The position numbers and the translations under genes are program-made. Below, in pieces: positions 48,053 through 57,897 of a stretch of 64,000 nt of DNA. This DNA comes from Vasconcelosia minhoensis LEGE 07310 (GTDB lineage Bacteria; Cyanobacteriota; Cyanobacteriia; Phormidesmidales; Phormidesmidaceae), in NCBI RefSeq assembly GCF_015207255.1, contig NZ_JADEXG010000019.1, positions 1 to 64,000 of the forward strand, read 5' to 3'. Each line of letters opens with the position of its first letter. Positions within the stretch are counted from its first letter, which is position 1. The notes below the pieces were generated by a model, which saw nothing but the letters and a program-made list of their open reading frames with translations, was not told the origin of the DNA and did not search any database.

Positions 48053-49000
48053 CTAGGCGGTCTTAGCAGGCTTCTCCAGCGGCAGGGTAATTCCCAACCG
48101 CTCCTGAAGGGCCTCAACCACTTCTTCTGCTGACTTTTGACCAAAATTCTTGATCTCCAGCAGGTCTTCCTGGCTGTAGTCCAGCAGGTCAGACACCGAG
48201 TTAATCTGAGCCCGCTTCAGGCAGTTATAGGCCCGCACCGACAGCTGCAGCTCCTCAATTGGAATTTGGTAGGTCGGGTCTTCGTCCTTGGTCTCATCGT
48301 CGCGCTTGGGCTCCAAGGTAACGTCCTTGAGCGGGCTAAACATCTCGACTAGCATCAGCGCCGCCTCGCTCATCGCCTGCTGAGGCGTGAGACTGCCATT
48401 GGTCGAAACCTCTATCGTCAGCCGGTCCTTTCGCAGGGAACCGCTGCTGATAATATCTTCGACGCTGTAGTTGACCTTGCGGACAGGCATAAAAATGGCA
48501 TCGATCTGCATGAAGTCAATCGCGCTGCCGTCTTCCTTACTCCGGTCAATCGCCCGATAGCCCTGCCCCTGCTCGATCCGAAACTCCATCTCCAGCTTGT
48601 GTCCAGCCGCAACCGAAGCCACATACTGATCGGGGTTAATCAAATCGACTTCAGAAGACAGGTCAAAATCGGCTGCGGTCACCCGAGCGGGTCCATGCAC
48701 CTCCAGCCGACCAATCTGGGGCTGCGGCGAATAGCTTTTGACGACAATTTCTTTCATATTTAAGAGAATGTCGAGCACGTCTTCTCGAACGCCGGGAATC
48801 GTCGAAAACTCATGGCTCGCGCCCTCAATTCGCACCGCAGTCACCGCCGAACCCTCCAAATTGGAGAGCAGCACACGACGCAGGGCATTACCAACCGTAA
48901 TCCCTTGATTCCGCTCTAACGGCTCGATTACAAATCGGCTAAACTGACTCTGATCGTCTTCAATCACCGACTCTACGCATTCAACCTGGAACTGTGCCAC
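48053..49000 (-). CDS. rpoA: DNA-directed RNA polymerase subunit alpha
   Basis: A 315-residue subunit. The N-terminal dimerisation domain (about 1-230) includes FVIEPLERNQGITVGNALRR and LLSNLEGSAVTAVRIEG. The C-terminal DNA-binding domain (about 245-315) has LQLSVRAYNCLKRAQINSVS and LLEIKNFGQKSAEEVVEAL. It assembles the polymerase and contacts upstream promoter DNA and activators. It lies between rpsK and rplQ as in most bacteria. Confidence 0.98.
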   Translation of the reverse strand: MAQFQVECVESVIEDDQSQFSRFVIEPLERNQGITVGNALRRVLLSNLEGSAVTAVRIEGASHEFSTIPGVREDVLDILLNMKEIVVKSYSPQPQIGRLEVHGPARVTAADFDLSSEVDLINPDQYVASVAAGHKLEMEFRIEQGQGYRAIDRSKEDGSAIDFMQIDAIFMPVRKVNYSVEDIISSGSLRKDRLTIEVSTNGSLTPQQAMSEAALMLVEMFSPLKDVTLEPKRDDETKDEDPTYQIPIEELQLSVRAYNCLKRAQINSVSDLLDYSQEDLLEIKNFGQKSAEEVVEALQERLGITLPLEKPAKTA

Positions 49001-49146
49001 TAGAAACCTCCCTACTTCCTCTTAATCCTTGGCGCTGCCTGTAATGTCGCGCCCTGCTGCCCGCGCCCTAAGTCCCACTTCGTTTTTCTAAGGCTTTGCT
49101 CAAGCTAAACCCTTAGAGTCAAACGCTGGACTATCGGCCCAAACGC

Positions 49147-49539
49147 CTACACCCGTCGCCGCTTGGGGGGCCGACAGCCATTATGCGGGATGGGCGTAAC
49201 ATCGCGGATTACCGTGATTTCTAGCCCGGCTCCCTGCAGAGCCCGAATGGCCGTTTCTCGACCAGAACCCGGGCCGCTGACCTGCACCTCGATCTGTCGC
49301 ATGCCCTGATCCATCGCCCGTCTAGCTGCGCCATCCGCCGCCGTCTGAGCCGCAAAAGGCGTTCCTTTTTTGGCTCCCTTAAAGCCGCTAGAACCTGCCG
49401 AGGCCCAAGATACGGTACCGCCGTTAGCGTCGGTAATCGTGACGATCGTGTTGTTGAAGGTAGACTGAATATGAGCAACGCCGTTGGGAATATTTTTCTT
49501 CTGCTTCCGCGGGCCTGTTTTTCTAACGGGTTTTGCCAT
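49147..49539 (-). CDS. rpsK: 30S ribosomal protein S11
   Basis: A 130-residue protein with [34 protein letters not shown] and the conserved end [17 protein letters not shown]. It sits on the platform of the 30S subunit. It follows rpsM after about 130 bases that include a long palindrome, a wider gap than usual for this pair. Confidence 0.97.
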   Translation of the reverse strand: MAKPVRKTGPRKQKKNIPNGVAHIQSTFNNTIVTITDANGGTVSWASAGSSGFKGAKKGTPFAAQTAADGAARRAMDQGMRQIEVQVSGPGSGRETAIRALQGAGLEITVIRDVTPIPHNGCRPPKRRRV

Positions 49540-49631
49540 GGGTTATTTCCAATAAAACGTTCAAAGAACTGCTGACACACCAAAAATCCGGAACGGTTCG
49601 CTGGAACAGCGCCACACCTGACCGGACAGCC

Positions 49632-49667
49632 GTATTTAGGCGAACTCAGCTGAGTTCGCCTAAATAC
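49632..49667. repeat. 36-bp perfect palindrome between rpsM and rpsK
   Basis: GTATTTAGGCGAACTCAG is followed directly by its reverse complement, ending just before the rpsM stop codon. In RNA it would form an 18-bp stem with a minimal loop. It has no T-run. It may set the relative output of S13 and the genes after it, or be a mobile palindromic repeat. Position may be off by one base. Confidence 0.75.
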
Positions 49668-49668
49668 A

Positions 49669-50049
49669 TTATTTCCTGGGTGCTTTTTTCTTGCCGGCGA
49701 CGGTCCGCTTCCCGGCCCGCCGGGTACGGCTGTTGGTGCGGGTCCGCTGACCGCGAACGGGCAATCCAACCCGGTGCCGACGCCCGCGATAGCAGCCGAT
49801 TTCCATCAGCCGGTTGATGTTCATCCGCTGCAAGCGGCGTAGATCACCTTCAATCTCGTAGTCAGTTTCAACCGTCTCACGCAGCTTTACAACATCAGCG
49901 TCGCTGAGGTCTTTGACGCGAATATCAGGGCTGACGCCCGTTTTTTGCAAAATCTGTTGCGAACGGCTGAGTCCAATTCCGTAAATATAGGTCAGCCCAA
50001 TTTCAATTCGTTTATCTCTTGGCAGGTCAACGCCAGCAATCCGTGCCAC
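49669..50049 (-). CDS. rpsM: 30S ribosomal protein S13
   Basis: A 126-residue protein with [34 protein letters not shown] and the basic end [20 protein letters not shown]. It contacts the 50S subunit and P-site tRNA. The start codon is GTG. It follows rpmJ by about 200 bases on the same strand. Confidence 0.97.
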   Translation of the reverse strand: MARIAGVDLPRDKRIEIGLTYIYGIGLSRSQQILQKTGVSPDIRVKDLSDADVVKLRETVETDYEIEGDLRRLQRMNINRLMEIGCYRGRRHRVGLPVRGQRTRTNSRTRRAGKRTVAGKKKAPRK

Positions 50050-50251
50050 CGATTATTTCTCCCTCAATTTGCCAATTCGCTCTGGGCGAATTCAGTCTAT
50101 CTACTGCCGACCAATACGCTTTGCCCCCAACGGGGCTAGCTGAATTCTAGCGCTTCACGATTTTGTGCGAATACACTAGAATCTGAGCCCAGTCCTGAAG
50201 ACCAGGCTCGGGGAACAGATTAAATCTTCGCATCCCCCACCGCATCTACTG

Positions 50252-50365
50252 CTAACCCTGACGCTGCTTATGCTTGGGGTTAGAGCAGATCACCATGACC
50301 CGACCTCGACGGCGGATCACGCGGCACTTCTCACACATTTTTCGAACGGACGCGCGGACTTTCAT
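50252..50365 (-). CDS. rpmJ: 50S ribosomal protein L36
   Basis: A 37-residue protein, [20 protein letters not shown] then [17 protein letters not shown]. The zinc-type ligands Cys11, Cys14, Cys27 and His32 are all present. It is the first gene of the minus-strand ribosomal run and would normally follow infA, which is not here; psb27 lies upstream instead. Confidence 0.96.
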   Translation of the reverse strand: MKVRASVRKMCEKCRVIRRRGRVMVICSNPKHKQRQG

Positions 50366-50486
50366 GTCCCAAAACTTTTTCTTTACTACAGAATCGCTAT
50401 GTTAGCAAAACCCAAGGAAGTTAGCAAATTAAATTTACTTGTCAACCGATGAACTGATCCTCTAGCCAGCAGAGCAAACCTAAACC

Positions 50487-50504
50487 CCGCTGCTTAGGCA
50501 GCGG
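50487..50504. terminator. Short hairpin between psb27 and rpmJ
   Basis: CCGCTGC (50487-50493) pairs with GCAGCGG (50498-50504) with a four-base loop; CATTTTTAG follows on the plus strand. On the minus strand it lies about 45 bases after the psb27 stop but is followed only by GGGTTTAGG, so it would be a weak terminator for psb27. Confidence 0.35.
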
Positions 50505-50549
50505 CATTTTTAGCACTGTAGGGTTCGTTCAGTCCCTAATTGGCTTAAG

Positions 50550-50954
50550 CTAAGCGCCTCTTTTCAGAGCAGATTCTACCTGCTTAAACTCCTGATTCAG
50601 CCGATCTTGAAGCTTTTGCGGAACGGGCCGATTGGGATATGAACTGTAATGACCGGCCAGAGCGTTGAGCGCGGTTCGCATGGTTGAAAACGAGCTAAGG
50701 CCAGCAATTTCGCGATCGCGGCGGTAGCGAGAGGCAAAGTCGTTGATCTGCTGCTTGGCTTCGGCCTGGAGGGCCATCTTGTCGGGGGCATCATCGGGTA
50801 GCGCGATCGCCTTTTGCAAGCTGTCGATCAGCGTCAGCGTGTCCTGGCGATAGTCGCCCGACAGGCCATCCGCCGGACCAAGGGCACTACAGCCGCTGAG
50901 GCCAATTACAGCCACCAGCATCAGGGCAAATAAGCGAGACAAAAGGCTTCTCAT
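50550..50954 (-). CDS. psb27: Photosystem II assembly lipoprotein Psb27
   Basis: A 134-residue lipoprotein of the thylakoid lumen. The signal peptide ends at a lipobox (VIGLSGCSA, Cys22). The mature four-helix protein carries the family text SGDYRQDTLTLIDSLQKAIA, DFASRYRRDREIAGLSSFST and LAGHYSSYPNRPVPQKLQDR. Psb27 binds CP43 in assembling and repairing photosystem II before the oxygen-evolving cluster is built. It lies alone, upstream of rpmJ and downstream of the R3H ATPase gene on the same strand. Confidence 0.96.
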   Translation of the reverse strand: MRSLLSRLFALMLVAVIGLSGCSALGPADGLSGDYRQDTLTLIDSLQKAIALPDDAPDKMALQAEAKQQINDFASRYRRDREIAGLSSFSTMRTALNALAGHYSSYPNRPVPQKLQDRLNQEFKQVESALKRGA

Positions 50955-51089
50955 AAAACTCGTTTCCTACCAAATAAATCTAGCTGCCAGCACTTTTGAG
51001 CCCAAAAGCACCAACCTGCCGCTCATTTTATCTGAAGAAGGAACCGGGATAAATACGTCGGAAGATAGGAAAGGGCTGCCGCCAGAGTT

Positions 51090-52913
51090 CTAGGCCGGGT
51101 AAATCCGCAGTCGCCGATTGGGCTCGTCGCCAAAGCTTAGGGACTTGAGCCGGTAGTGCTCAGCCAGCTCATGCTGCATCTTACGAATTTTGGGAGAGCG
51201 AGGCAGCAGCTCCACCGGCTGGCCCTGGGGAATGACGATCTGCTCAACCGCCAGCCGGGCTTCTTCCAAAGCTTCGAGCTCGTCGTTGTCGCCGCTGCGG
51301 GAGAACAGCTCTAAATTGATTGCCTCAGGGCTAGATTCATCCAGATCGAGCAGGTGACGCAGGGAGCGAGTAATTTGCGGAATGCTGTTGGCCTTAACCG
51401 TGTAGATCGGAATCTGACGGGCTTTGGCCACATGCCTGAGCTTGGAGTGGTTTTTGACGTGCGATCGCAGCGCCAGCACCGCATCGGCGGTTTCCAGATC
51501 CTTAGTCAGCAGCACCGGCAGATTCAGGGTGCTGACCACATGGTCGAGCTGCTGGCGGCTGATGCCGTAGGGATAGATTTGGGTCAGCTCCTCACCATTG
51601 GGACCAAAGGCGCTCTGCGTCCCTTCGGCCTGGGCGACCAGGTCGGTCGGGGCGCTGAGGGAACGGTCGAGCAGGGCTTCGAACTGCTGCTCAGGGCTTT
51701 CGACGACGACCGGTCGGCTGGCGGCGCGAAAGCGGCTGGGCTCGCTATCGAGGGACACCATCCGGCCCGCCGATCGCCAGCCGCGCGGGGCCTTGGATCG
51801 CGACCGGGAAGGCCCACGGCGGGGCGGGCCCGCCAGCTCTGAGCCGCTGGGCAGTTCGTGGGTCACCAGGGTCTGGCCAGACTCGCCCATGGTCCGCACC
51901 TGGAGTTCGGGCAGCCGTCCCCGCAGCAGGGCGTCAACCGTGTCTGCCACTTTTTCATGCACTACCCAGCGCTGGCGCTCCAGCATTTCAATGGCAATAT
52001 CAAAGGTGGGCGGCGCCTTGCGCTCCAGTACGCTCTTCTGGCTGCCGCGCCGCCGGGCTTCGTCATCGCCCAGCGTCACCGACTGAATGCCGCCGACTAG
52101 GTCAGACAGGGTGGGGTTTTTGATCAGGTTGGCCAGCCGGTTGCCGTGGGCCGTTCCTACCAACTGCACGCCCCGTTCGGCAATCGTGCGGGCAGCCAAG
52201 GCCTCCAGCTCAGTGCCAATTTCATCGATCACAATTACCTCGGGCATGTGGTTTTCCACCGCCTCGATCATCACCTGGTGCTGCTGCTCGGGGCGGGGCA
52301 CCTGCATCCGCCGCGCCCGACCAATCGCCGGGTGGGGGATATCGCCGTCGCCCGCGATCTCGTTGGAGGTGTCAATAATGACGACGCGCTTCAGCAGGTC
52401 ATCGGCCAGCACCCGGGCAATTTCTCGCAGCGCCGTCGTTTTGCCCACGCCGGGCCGTCCCAGCAGCAGGATGGACTCGCCGGTCTCTACTAGGTCGCGA
52501 ATCATGCCAATCGTGCCAAAAACGGCCCGGCCCACCCGGCAGGTCAGACCGATCACCTCTCCTGCCCGGTTGCGCAGGGCGCTAATTCGATGGAGGGTCT
52601 TCTCCAGCCCGGCCCGATTATCGCCGCCAAAATGGCTCACTCGCTCGATGCAGTACTGTAGGTCTGCCTGGGAAACGACGGTTTCAGCAAGGTATTCGGC
52701 GCCGTCTGAGAATCGCGCTTCGGGCCGTCTGCCCAGATCTAAAATCACCTCGATTAGCTGATTTTTCTGGGGGTGCCGGTCTAACTTTTGACGAATTTGC
52801 TCGGGCAGAATTGCCAGCAGCAGCGGCAGGTCGTCAATCGGCTGGGGTGGGGAAGAAGGCGGGGCTGAAGCGGGAGAACGGTCGTCGAGCGGACTGTCGT
52901 TGAGACTCACCAT
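51090..52913 (-). CDS. AAA ATPase with C-terminal R3H domain (Ycf45/SpoIIIAA-like)
   Basis: A 607-residue protein. After a Pro/Ser-rich start, the central ATPase domain (about 85-330) has Walker A LLLGRPGVGKTTALRE and Walker B VIVIDEIGTELEALA, with TAHGNRLANLIKNPT following, as in the stage III sporulation AA and plastid Ycf45 proteins. A linker and a conserved domain at about 420-530 come next. The end is an R3H nucleic-acid binding motif, RKMQHELAEHYRLKSLSFGD, finishing RRLRIYP. Conserved in cyanobacteria, its role is not established; ATP-driven action on single-stranded nucleic acid is likely from the domains. ldpA lies 83 bases upstream. Confidence 0.9.
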   Translation of the reverse strand: MVSLNDSPLDDRSPASAPPSSPPQPIDDLPLLLAILPEQIRQKLDRHPQKNQLIEVILDLGRRPEARFSDGAEYLAETVVSQADLQYCIERVSHFGGDNRAGLEKTLHRISALRNRAGEVIGLTCRVGRAVFGTIGMIRDLVETGESILLLGRPGVGKTTALREIARVLADDLLKRVVIIDTSNEIAGDGDIPHPAIGRARRMQVPRPEQQHQVMIEAVENHMPEVIVIDEIGTELEALAARTIAERGVQLVGTAHGNRLANLIKNPTLSDLVGGIQSVTLGDDEARRRGSQKSVLERKAPPTFDIAIEMLERQRWVVHEKVADTVDALLRGRLPELQVRTMGESGQTLVTHELPSGSELAGPPRRGPSRSRSKAPRGWRSAGRMVSLDSEPSRFRAASRPVVVESPEQQFEALLDRSLSAPTDLVAQAEGTQSAFGPNGEELTQIYPYGISRQQLDHVVSTLNLPVLLTKDLETADAVLALRSHVKNHSKLRHVAKARQIPIYTVKANSIPQITRSLRHLLDLDESSPEAINLELFSRSGDNDELEALEEARLAVEQIVIPQGQPVELLPRSPKIRKMQHELAEHYRLKSLSFGDEPNRRLRIYPA

Positions 52914-52995
52914 AGAACGTTGGTTACAAACGTTAGTTACAAAAGAACGGCAGAGAAATTGGGCTGAGGGCGTGGCAGCCTGGAGCTGGCCAGCT

Positions 52996-54075
52996 CTACC
53001 GACCGACTTGAGCAGCCGGTCGGGCGACCAGCTTCAGCGGTTGAACCAGGGACCGGGCCAGGCGAACGGTTGGCCAGAGCAGATCGGGCATCGTTTCTAG
53101 GGTGGTGAAGGTTTCCAGGTGCGGCATCAGTAAGCTGCGGGCAAAGCTGCCGTAGGCAATGCCCGCGATGTGGGGTGGACGATCGGGAGTGGTCTGGGCT
53201 GGGCCTAACAAGCCCAGATCTTGCAATTTTTCAACCGTATGCCGGTTCGTACCCCCTGCCAGCTGAACATAGCCGGGTAAACCTGCGGTTAAGAGCTTCT
53301 GACCCAGTCGAATGGCGGCGTGGGTAGTGCCTTTACCGATATCACCGCTCATCGGGCGACCGTCAGCTTGCCAGATTAGGATGGCAGGTCGGGGCTGTAT
53401 CTGAGCGTAGAGCTGGCGCAGGTAGTCAGTCACGCCCGCCCCATCTGGGCAGCTAACCGAGACGAGCTGAAGCTGACGTACCCAGGGCCGCAGCTGGTTC
53501 CAAAGCTGGGTGAACTCGACTACGCGGCCGACCTGGGTGTGAATTTCAACGGCATCTACCTGGGGCAGCAGGGTCGGGGCCAGCGTTGCCAGCGGGACAG
53601 TCTGAGATCGCGTCTCAATCTGCCCAATCGGACAGACCGGCAGACAGCGGCCGCAGCCGTAGCAGCGTTCCGCCGTGACACCGCCGTTGGCAAACCCCGA
53701 TTTAGGATTAAAGACAATGGCTCCGGCCGGGCAGATCGCCTCACAGGGCCGGGCACAGTCGGCCGGACAGCGCGCCGGGTCAAACACCGCTTTGCGGAAG
53801 TGTGGGTCTTCCCCGTCATTGAGGCTGACCATTAGCCAGGGACGGGCAAGCGCGCTGCCCTTCTCAGCTGCAATCTGAATAGCGGCCTGCACGCCGGCAC
53901 GCGCTTCCGCGACGACTGCCGCATCGGCGGCCACATCAATGCAGTCGGCACCGGCTAGACTATAGGCCAGCGCCAGATTTCTAACCGCAGGCAGGTGCTG
54001 ATAGCTGGCACCGCAGATCAGCTTGAACCAATGACCCGACTGAAGGGACTGTAAAGGGTTAGGTAAATTCCTCAC
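52996..54075 (-). CDS. ldpA: Circadian input iron-sulfur protein LdpA
   Basis: A 359-residue protein with two cysteine-rich ferredoxin-like motifs: CPADCARPCEAICPAG near residue 105 and CYGCGRCLPVCPIG near residue 138, enough for two 4Fe-4S clusters. A TIM-like N-terminal part (LALAYSLAGADCIDVAADAA) and a C-terminal LdpA domain (LAGGTNRHTVEKLQDLGLLG) flank them. In Synechococcus elongatus LdpA senses the cellular redox state and adjusts the clock period. It lies between ndhN and the R3H ATPase on the same strand, a neighbourhood common in cyanobacteria. Confidence 0.94.
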   Translation of the reverse strand: MRNLPNPLQSLQSGHWFKLICGASYQHLPAVRNLALAYSLAGADCIDVAADAAVVAEARAGVQAAIQIAAEKGSALARPWLMVSLNDGEDPHFRKAVFDPARCPADCARPCEAICPAGAIVFNPKSGFANGGVTAERCYGCGRCLPVCPIGQIETRSQTVPLATLAPTLLPQVDAVEIHTQVGRVVEFTQLWNQLRPWVRQLQLVSVSCPDGAGVTDYLRQLYAQIQPRPAILIWQADGRPMSGDIGKGTTHAAIRLGQKLLTAGLPGYVQLAGGTNRHTVEKLQDLGLLGPAQTTPDRPPHIAGIAYGSFARSLLMPHLETFTTLETMPDLLWPTVRLARSLVQPLKLVARPAAQVGR

Positions 54076-54179
54076 CCTTCTATGCTAATGGGTTCAAATC
54101 TAAATGACGAGTTGGGCTAAAAAACTTTGCGATGCTCAGACCCGGTCAGGCGGAGCGATCCTCCGCAGCCCGGATGAAC

Positions 54180-54650
54180 TCAGGCGGCCGCTAGCGCATC
54201 CTTGAGGGGAAACCACTTGAAGGCGCGATCGCCGCCGAGCTCAACGACGACCTTGACTCGAGGCTCGATCTGCGGCAGCGATACCAAGAACTCCAGTTCC
54301 TGATTCGTCAGGACGTAGCCCTCTAGCAGCCAGAGCAGCAGTCCCTTGTTTTCAGCGGGCAGATGTTCTAGCCGATAGCTGACGACCGGCGGTAGAAAGT
54401 AGCGATAGCCCACCGCCGCGTCCTTACTTTTCTTGCCCAGGTGGGGCGGTCGGACGCCGTGAATGTCTAGTAAATAGGCCGAAAGATCGCCCAGCCCCCG
54501 GGCTGACATATGGACGCACTCATACCCTGCGGTCCGGATGCGACGGCGAAAACGGCCCTCGAATCCCCCTTCAGGCGGCACTCGGACGGCCAGCGCCCCG
54601 TGCTGCTCTACGTCGCGAACTATTTTGTTGCCAGCTACCAGCAGTACCAT
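54180..54650 (-). CDS. ndhN: NAD(P)H-quinone oxidoreductase subunit N
   Basis: A 156-residue subunit of the cyanobacterial NDH-1 complex, which moves electrons from ferredoxin to plastoquinone in respiration and cyclic electron flow. Recognisable blocks are GRFRRRIRTAGYECVHMSAR, YLLDIHGVRPPHLGKKS and LLWLLEGYVLTNQELEFLV. NdhN has no homologue in E. coli complex I. It is divergent from rplC and upstream of ldpA, an arrangement found in several cyanobacteria. Confidence 0.96.
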   Translation of the reverse strand: MVLLVAGNKIVRDVEQHGALAVRVPPEGGFEGRFRRRIRTAGYECVHMSARGLGDLSAYLLDIHGVRPPHLGKKSKDAAVGYRYFLPPVVSYRLEHLPAENKGLLLWLLEGYVLTNQELEFLVSLPQIEPRVKVVVELGGDRAFKWFPLKDALAAA

Positions 54651-55086
54651 AGGGCCTCAAGATTAAGCGTCGGGATGATTGGGATGATTAACCGATATCG
54701 TACTGTATTATTCGGCATTGTTTTGGCGCGATGTCGTCGGCTAACCCCAGCTGAATCTGAATCATCAAAATCATTTTGCAGAAACGGTGGACAAAGCCAG
54801 ATTATCTGTGTAACATGCTTAATTGTCGCCAAAATTTAGATACTGGATGGCAGGCTGCTACAGTGAGCTGTTCAAGTCTAGGCTGATTTATCGACTGGGA
54901 CTCACTGAGCTAGAGTTCTAAAGTGTCGAAAACGGTTTAAGTATCAGTTTGGGTCTATCGCGATCGCGGCCATTTGCTTGGGCAGCGCGATTTTGTTCCC
55001 GTGTGAGCTGAGTCCTCTAGCAGGATTTTCGGGCAGGGTGTTCAATCCCTGCCGTTTCAGGCGTGTTAATTTTCGGAGACGTTGCT
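54651..55086. other. Divergent promoter and leader region, ndhN / rplC
   Basis: About 435 bases hold the promoters of ndhN and of the large ribosomal cluster. The rplC leader includes a HIP1 site near 54960 and ends with a GGAG ribosome site at about 55075. A stem of GCAGGGTGTTCAATCCCTGC type lies at about 55032-55051, close enough to the start to be a possible feedback site for L4, but this is only a positional guess. Confidence 0.35.
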
Positions 55087-55734
55087 GTGTCTGTCGGTAT
55101 TCTTGGTACCAAGCTGGGTATGACCCAGATTTTTGACGAGGCTGGAAATGCGGTGCCAGTCACCGTCGTCCAGGCGGGACCCTGCGTGGTGACCCAGGTT
55201 AAGACCGAGCAAACGGATGGCTATGCCGCCGTTCAAATCGGCTATGGAGAGGTTGCTGAAAAGGCGCTAAACCGGCCCAAGCTGGGACACCTGTCTAAGT
55301 CCAGCGCCCCGGCCCTGCGGCATCTGCGGGAGTATCGAGTCAGCAACCCCAGTGAATTTGAGCTGGGCCAGTCGATTACCGCAGACCAGTTTGCCGCTGG
55401 CGAGCTGGTTGACGTTAGTGGCAAGAGCATTGGCCGCGGCTTTGCGGGCTATCAGAAGCGCCACAACTTTAAGCGAGGGCCAATGGCTCACGGCTCTAAG
55501 AATCACCGGCTACCCGGTTCAACCGGTGCCGGTACCACGCCGGGCCGGGTTTACCCCGGCAAGCGGATGGCCGGGCGGATGGGCGACGAGCGCGTCACCA
55601 CCCGCAAGCTGAGCATCGTGCGAGTAGACGATGAGCGCAATCTGTTACTGATCAAGGGCTGCGTCCCCGGCAAACCCGGGGCGCTGTTGAGTATTGCGCC
55701 AGCGACCATCGTAGGCCAGCAGGTAGGGAGATAG
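55087..55734 (+). CDS. rplC: 50S ribosomal protein L3
   Basis: A 215-residue protein, first gene of the S10-type cluster here. [20 protein letters not shown] and the central loop [20 protein letters not shown] are diagnostic. The start was placed at GTG 55087 because GGAG lies about eight bases upstream and the family begins at this point; an ATG at 55063 would add eight atypical residues. rpsJ is not upstream, as is usual in cyanobacteria. Confidence 0.97.
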   Translation: MSVGILGTKLGMTQIFDEAGNAVPVTVVQAGPCVVTQVKTEQTDGYAAVQIGYGEVAEKALNRPKLGHLSKSSAPALRHLREYRVSNPSEFELGQSITADQFAAGELVDVSGKSIGRGFAGYQKRHNFKRGPMAHGSKNHRLPGSTGAGTTPGRVYPGKRMAGRMGDERVTTRKLSIVRVDDERNLLLIKGCVPGKPGALLSIAPATIVGQQVGR

Positions 55735-55736
55735 TC

Positions 55737-56372
55737 ATGGTTGATTGTATTGTTCGAGACTGGCAAGGAAACGAAGCGGGCAGTGCCTCCTTCGAGCTGA
55801 AGGTCGCCAAGGAAGAAAATGCGTCCCATATTGTTCATCGGGCGCTGGTGCGGCAGATGAATAACGGTCGCCAGGGCACCGCTGCGGCAAAAACCCGGGC
55901 CGAGGTGCGCGGCGGCGGTCGCAAGCCCTGGCGGCAAAAAGGCACGGGCCGGGCCCGAGCAGGCTCTAACCGCTCGCCTCTCTGGCGGGGCGGCGGCGTC
56001 ATCTTTGGTCCCAAGCCCCGGGACTACAGTACCAAGATGAATCGCAAGGAGCGGCGGCTGGCGCTGCGCACAGCGTTCCAAAGCCGAGCAGAAGATTTGA
56101 CTGTAGTAGAGAATTTTGCCGCTCAGCTGACCCAGCCGAAGACAAAAGAAGTTCTCAGTGCGCTCGAACGGTGGGGCCTTAACGCCGGTGAAGAAAAGGT
56201 GCTGATCATCATCGACGAAAAAAACGAGACGATCTATCGCTCGGTGCGCAACGTGCCTAACATCAAGCTAATCTCAGCGATTGGCCTGAACGTCTACGAC
56301 CTGCTGGCCGCCGATCGGCTGGTAGTGACCGCTGCGGCACTGGAGAAAATTCAGGAGGTATACGGTGAGTAA
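55737..56372 (+). CDS. rplD: 50S ribosomal protein L4
   Basis: A 211-residue protein with [38 protein letters not shown] and [20 protein letters not shown]. In E. coli L4 represses its own operon; whether it does so here cannot be seen. It starts two bases after the rplC stop and overlaps rplW by eight bases. Confidence 0.97.
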   Translation: MVDCIVRDWQGNEAGSASFELKVAKEENASHIVHRALVRQMNNGRQGTAAAKTRAEVRGGGRKPWRQKGTGRARAGSNRSPLWRGGGVIFGPKPRDYSTKMNRKERRLALRTAFQSRAEDLTVVENFAAQLTQPKTKEVLSALERWGLNAGEEKVLIIIDEKNETIYRSVRNVPNIKLISAIGLNVYDLLAADRLVVTAAALEKIQEVYGE

Positions 56373-56670
56373 GCCAGTCGATACGCGCGACCTGCCCGAC
56401 ATCATTCGACGCCCGATTGTGACCGAAAAGGCAACGCTGCTGCTCGAAAACAATCAGTACACCTTTGAGGTGGCCCCGAAGGCAACTAAGCCGCAGATCA
56501 AGGCCGCCGTCGAAAGCCTGTTTGATGTCAAAGTGCAGGGGGTGAGCACGCTCAATCCGCCCCGTAAAAAACGCCGTGTAGGCCGTTTTATGGGATATCG
56601 GCCGGTCTATAAGCGAGCCATTGTGACACTGGCTCCCGGCGATACAATTACTCTCTTCCCTGACGTTTAG
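56365..56670 (+). CDS. rplW: 50S ribosomal protein L23
   Basis: A 101-residue protein with [20 protein letters not shown] and [21 protein letters not shown]23 lies at the tunnel exit and docks trigger factor and SRP. The start codon is GTG, inside the end of rplD, so the two are translationally coupled. Confidence 0.97.
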   Translation: MSKPVDTRDLPDIIRRPIVTEKATLLLENNQYTFEVAPKATKPQIKAAVESLFDVKVQGVSTLNPPRKKRRVGRFMGYRPVYKRAIVTLAPGDTITLFPDV

Positions 56671-56685
56671 ACGATTTGATTAGCC

Positions 56686-57549
56686 ATGGGTATTCGTTCC
56701 TATCGACCGCTGACTCCCGGCACCCGCGAGCGCACCGTCTCCGACTTTGCCACGATTACGCGGGATACGCCTGAAAAGTCTTTGACCCAGTCGGTCCATC
56801 GCCCTAAAGGGCGAAACAACCGCGGGGTGATTACCTGCCGCCATCGCGGCGGCGGTCACAAGCGGCTCTACCGCACCATTGACTTTCGCCGGAACAAGCA
56901 CGACATTCCCGCGAAGGTAGCGACGATTGAGTATGACCCCAATCGGAATGCACGGATTGCCCTGCTGCACTATCAGGACGGCGAAAAGCGCTACATCCTG
57001 CATCCGCTCAATCTAGAGGTCGGAACTACGGTCATCTCTGGTCCAGACGCCCCGTTTGAAGTTGGCAACGCCCTGCCGCTGCACCGGATTCCCCTAGGTA
57101 CGACGGTTCACAACGTGGAGCTGACACCGGGCAAAGGCGGACAGATTGTTCGGGCTGCTGGGGCTGCTGCCCAGCTAGTGGCAAAAGAGGGGGGCTACGT
57201 CACCCTGAAGCTGCCTTCTGGTGAGGTGCGGATGATCCTACGGGACTGCTACGCCACGATTGGTCAGGTTGGCAATATCGAATCGCGCAATACCACCATG
57301 GGTAAGGCTGGTCGCAAGCGCTGGGCCGGTCGTCGGCCCGAGGTGCGCGGCAGCGTCATGAACCCGGTTGACCATCCCCACGGCGGCGGTGAGGGCAAGG
57401 CCCCGATTGGCCGCAGCGGTCCGGTAACGCCCTGGGGTAAGCCGGCCCTGGGCTACAAGACCCGGAAGAAGAAAAAGGCCAGCGACGCCCTGATTGTACG
57501 GCGACGACGACGGGCTTCGAAACGCGGTCGCGGCGGGCGCAACGCCTAA
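56686..57549 (+). CDS. rplB: 50S ribosomal protein L2
   Basis: A 287-residue protein near the peptidyl transferase centre. Hallmarks are [40 protein letters not shown] and the region [20 protein letters not shown] with the functionally important His. The basic C-terminus ends RGRGGRNA. It follows rplW by 15 bases. Confidence 0.98.
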   Translation: MGIRSYRPLTPGTRERTVSDFATITRDTPEKSLTQSVHRPKGRNNRGVITCRHRGGGHKRLYRTIDFRRNKHDIPAKVATIEYDPNRNARIALLHYQDGEKRYILHPLNLEVGTTVISGPDAPFEVGNALPLHRIPLGTTVHNVELTPGKGGQIVRAAGAAAQLVAKEGGYVTLKLPSGEVRMILRDCYATIGQVGNIESRNTTMGKAGRKRWAGRRPEVRGSVMNPVDHPHGGGEGKAPIGRSGPVTPWGKPALGYKTRKKKKASDALIVRRRRRASKRGRGGRNA

Positions 57550-57607
57550 GCTAGCGGCTCAACCTCACTTAATGTATGTTTACAGTTTTTGCACGGTAGG
57601 TCGGACT

Positions 57608-57886
57608 ATGGCTCGCTCCTTAAAAAAAGGCCCCTTCGTGGCAGACCATCTGCTGACAAAGGTAGAAAATCTCAACGCCAAAGGCGATAAGCAGGTCATT
57701 AAGACCTGGTCGCGGGCGTCCACAATCATTCCTCAGATGATTGGTCATACCATTGCGGTGCACAACGGTCGTCAGCATGTGCCGGTGTTTATTAACGAGC
57801 AGATGGTGGGCCATAAGCTAGGGGAGTTTGCGCCGACGAGAACGTTCCGCGGCCATGCCAAAAGCGATAAGAAAGTGCGCCGTTAG
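57608..57886 (+). CDS. rpsS: 30S ribosomal protein S19
   Basis: A 92-residue protein beginning [20 protein letters not shown] with [18 protein letters not shown] and the end [19 protein letters not shown]. The start is ATG 57608; an upstream frame extension to 57494 overlaps rplB and is not real coding. Confidence 0.97.
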   Translation: MARSLKKGPFVADHLLTKVENLNAKGDKQVIKTWSRASTIIPQMIGHTIAVHNGRQHVPVFINEQMVGHKLGEFAPTRTFRGHAKSDKKVRR

Positions 57887-57897
57887 GAAAGGAAATC

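Noticed and set aside
54080-54110. Possible tRNA T-arm (GGGTTCAAATC)
   Set aside because: No acceptor, D-arm or anticodon stem can be paired around it, and it overlaps the ldpA leader.
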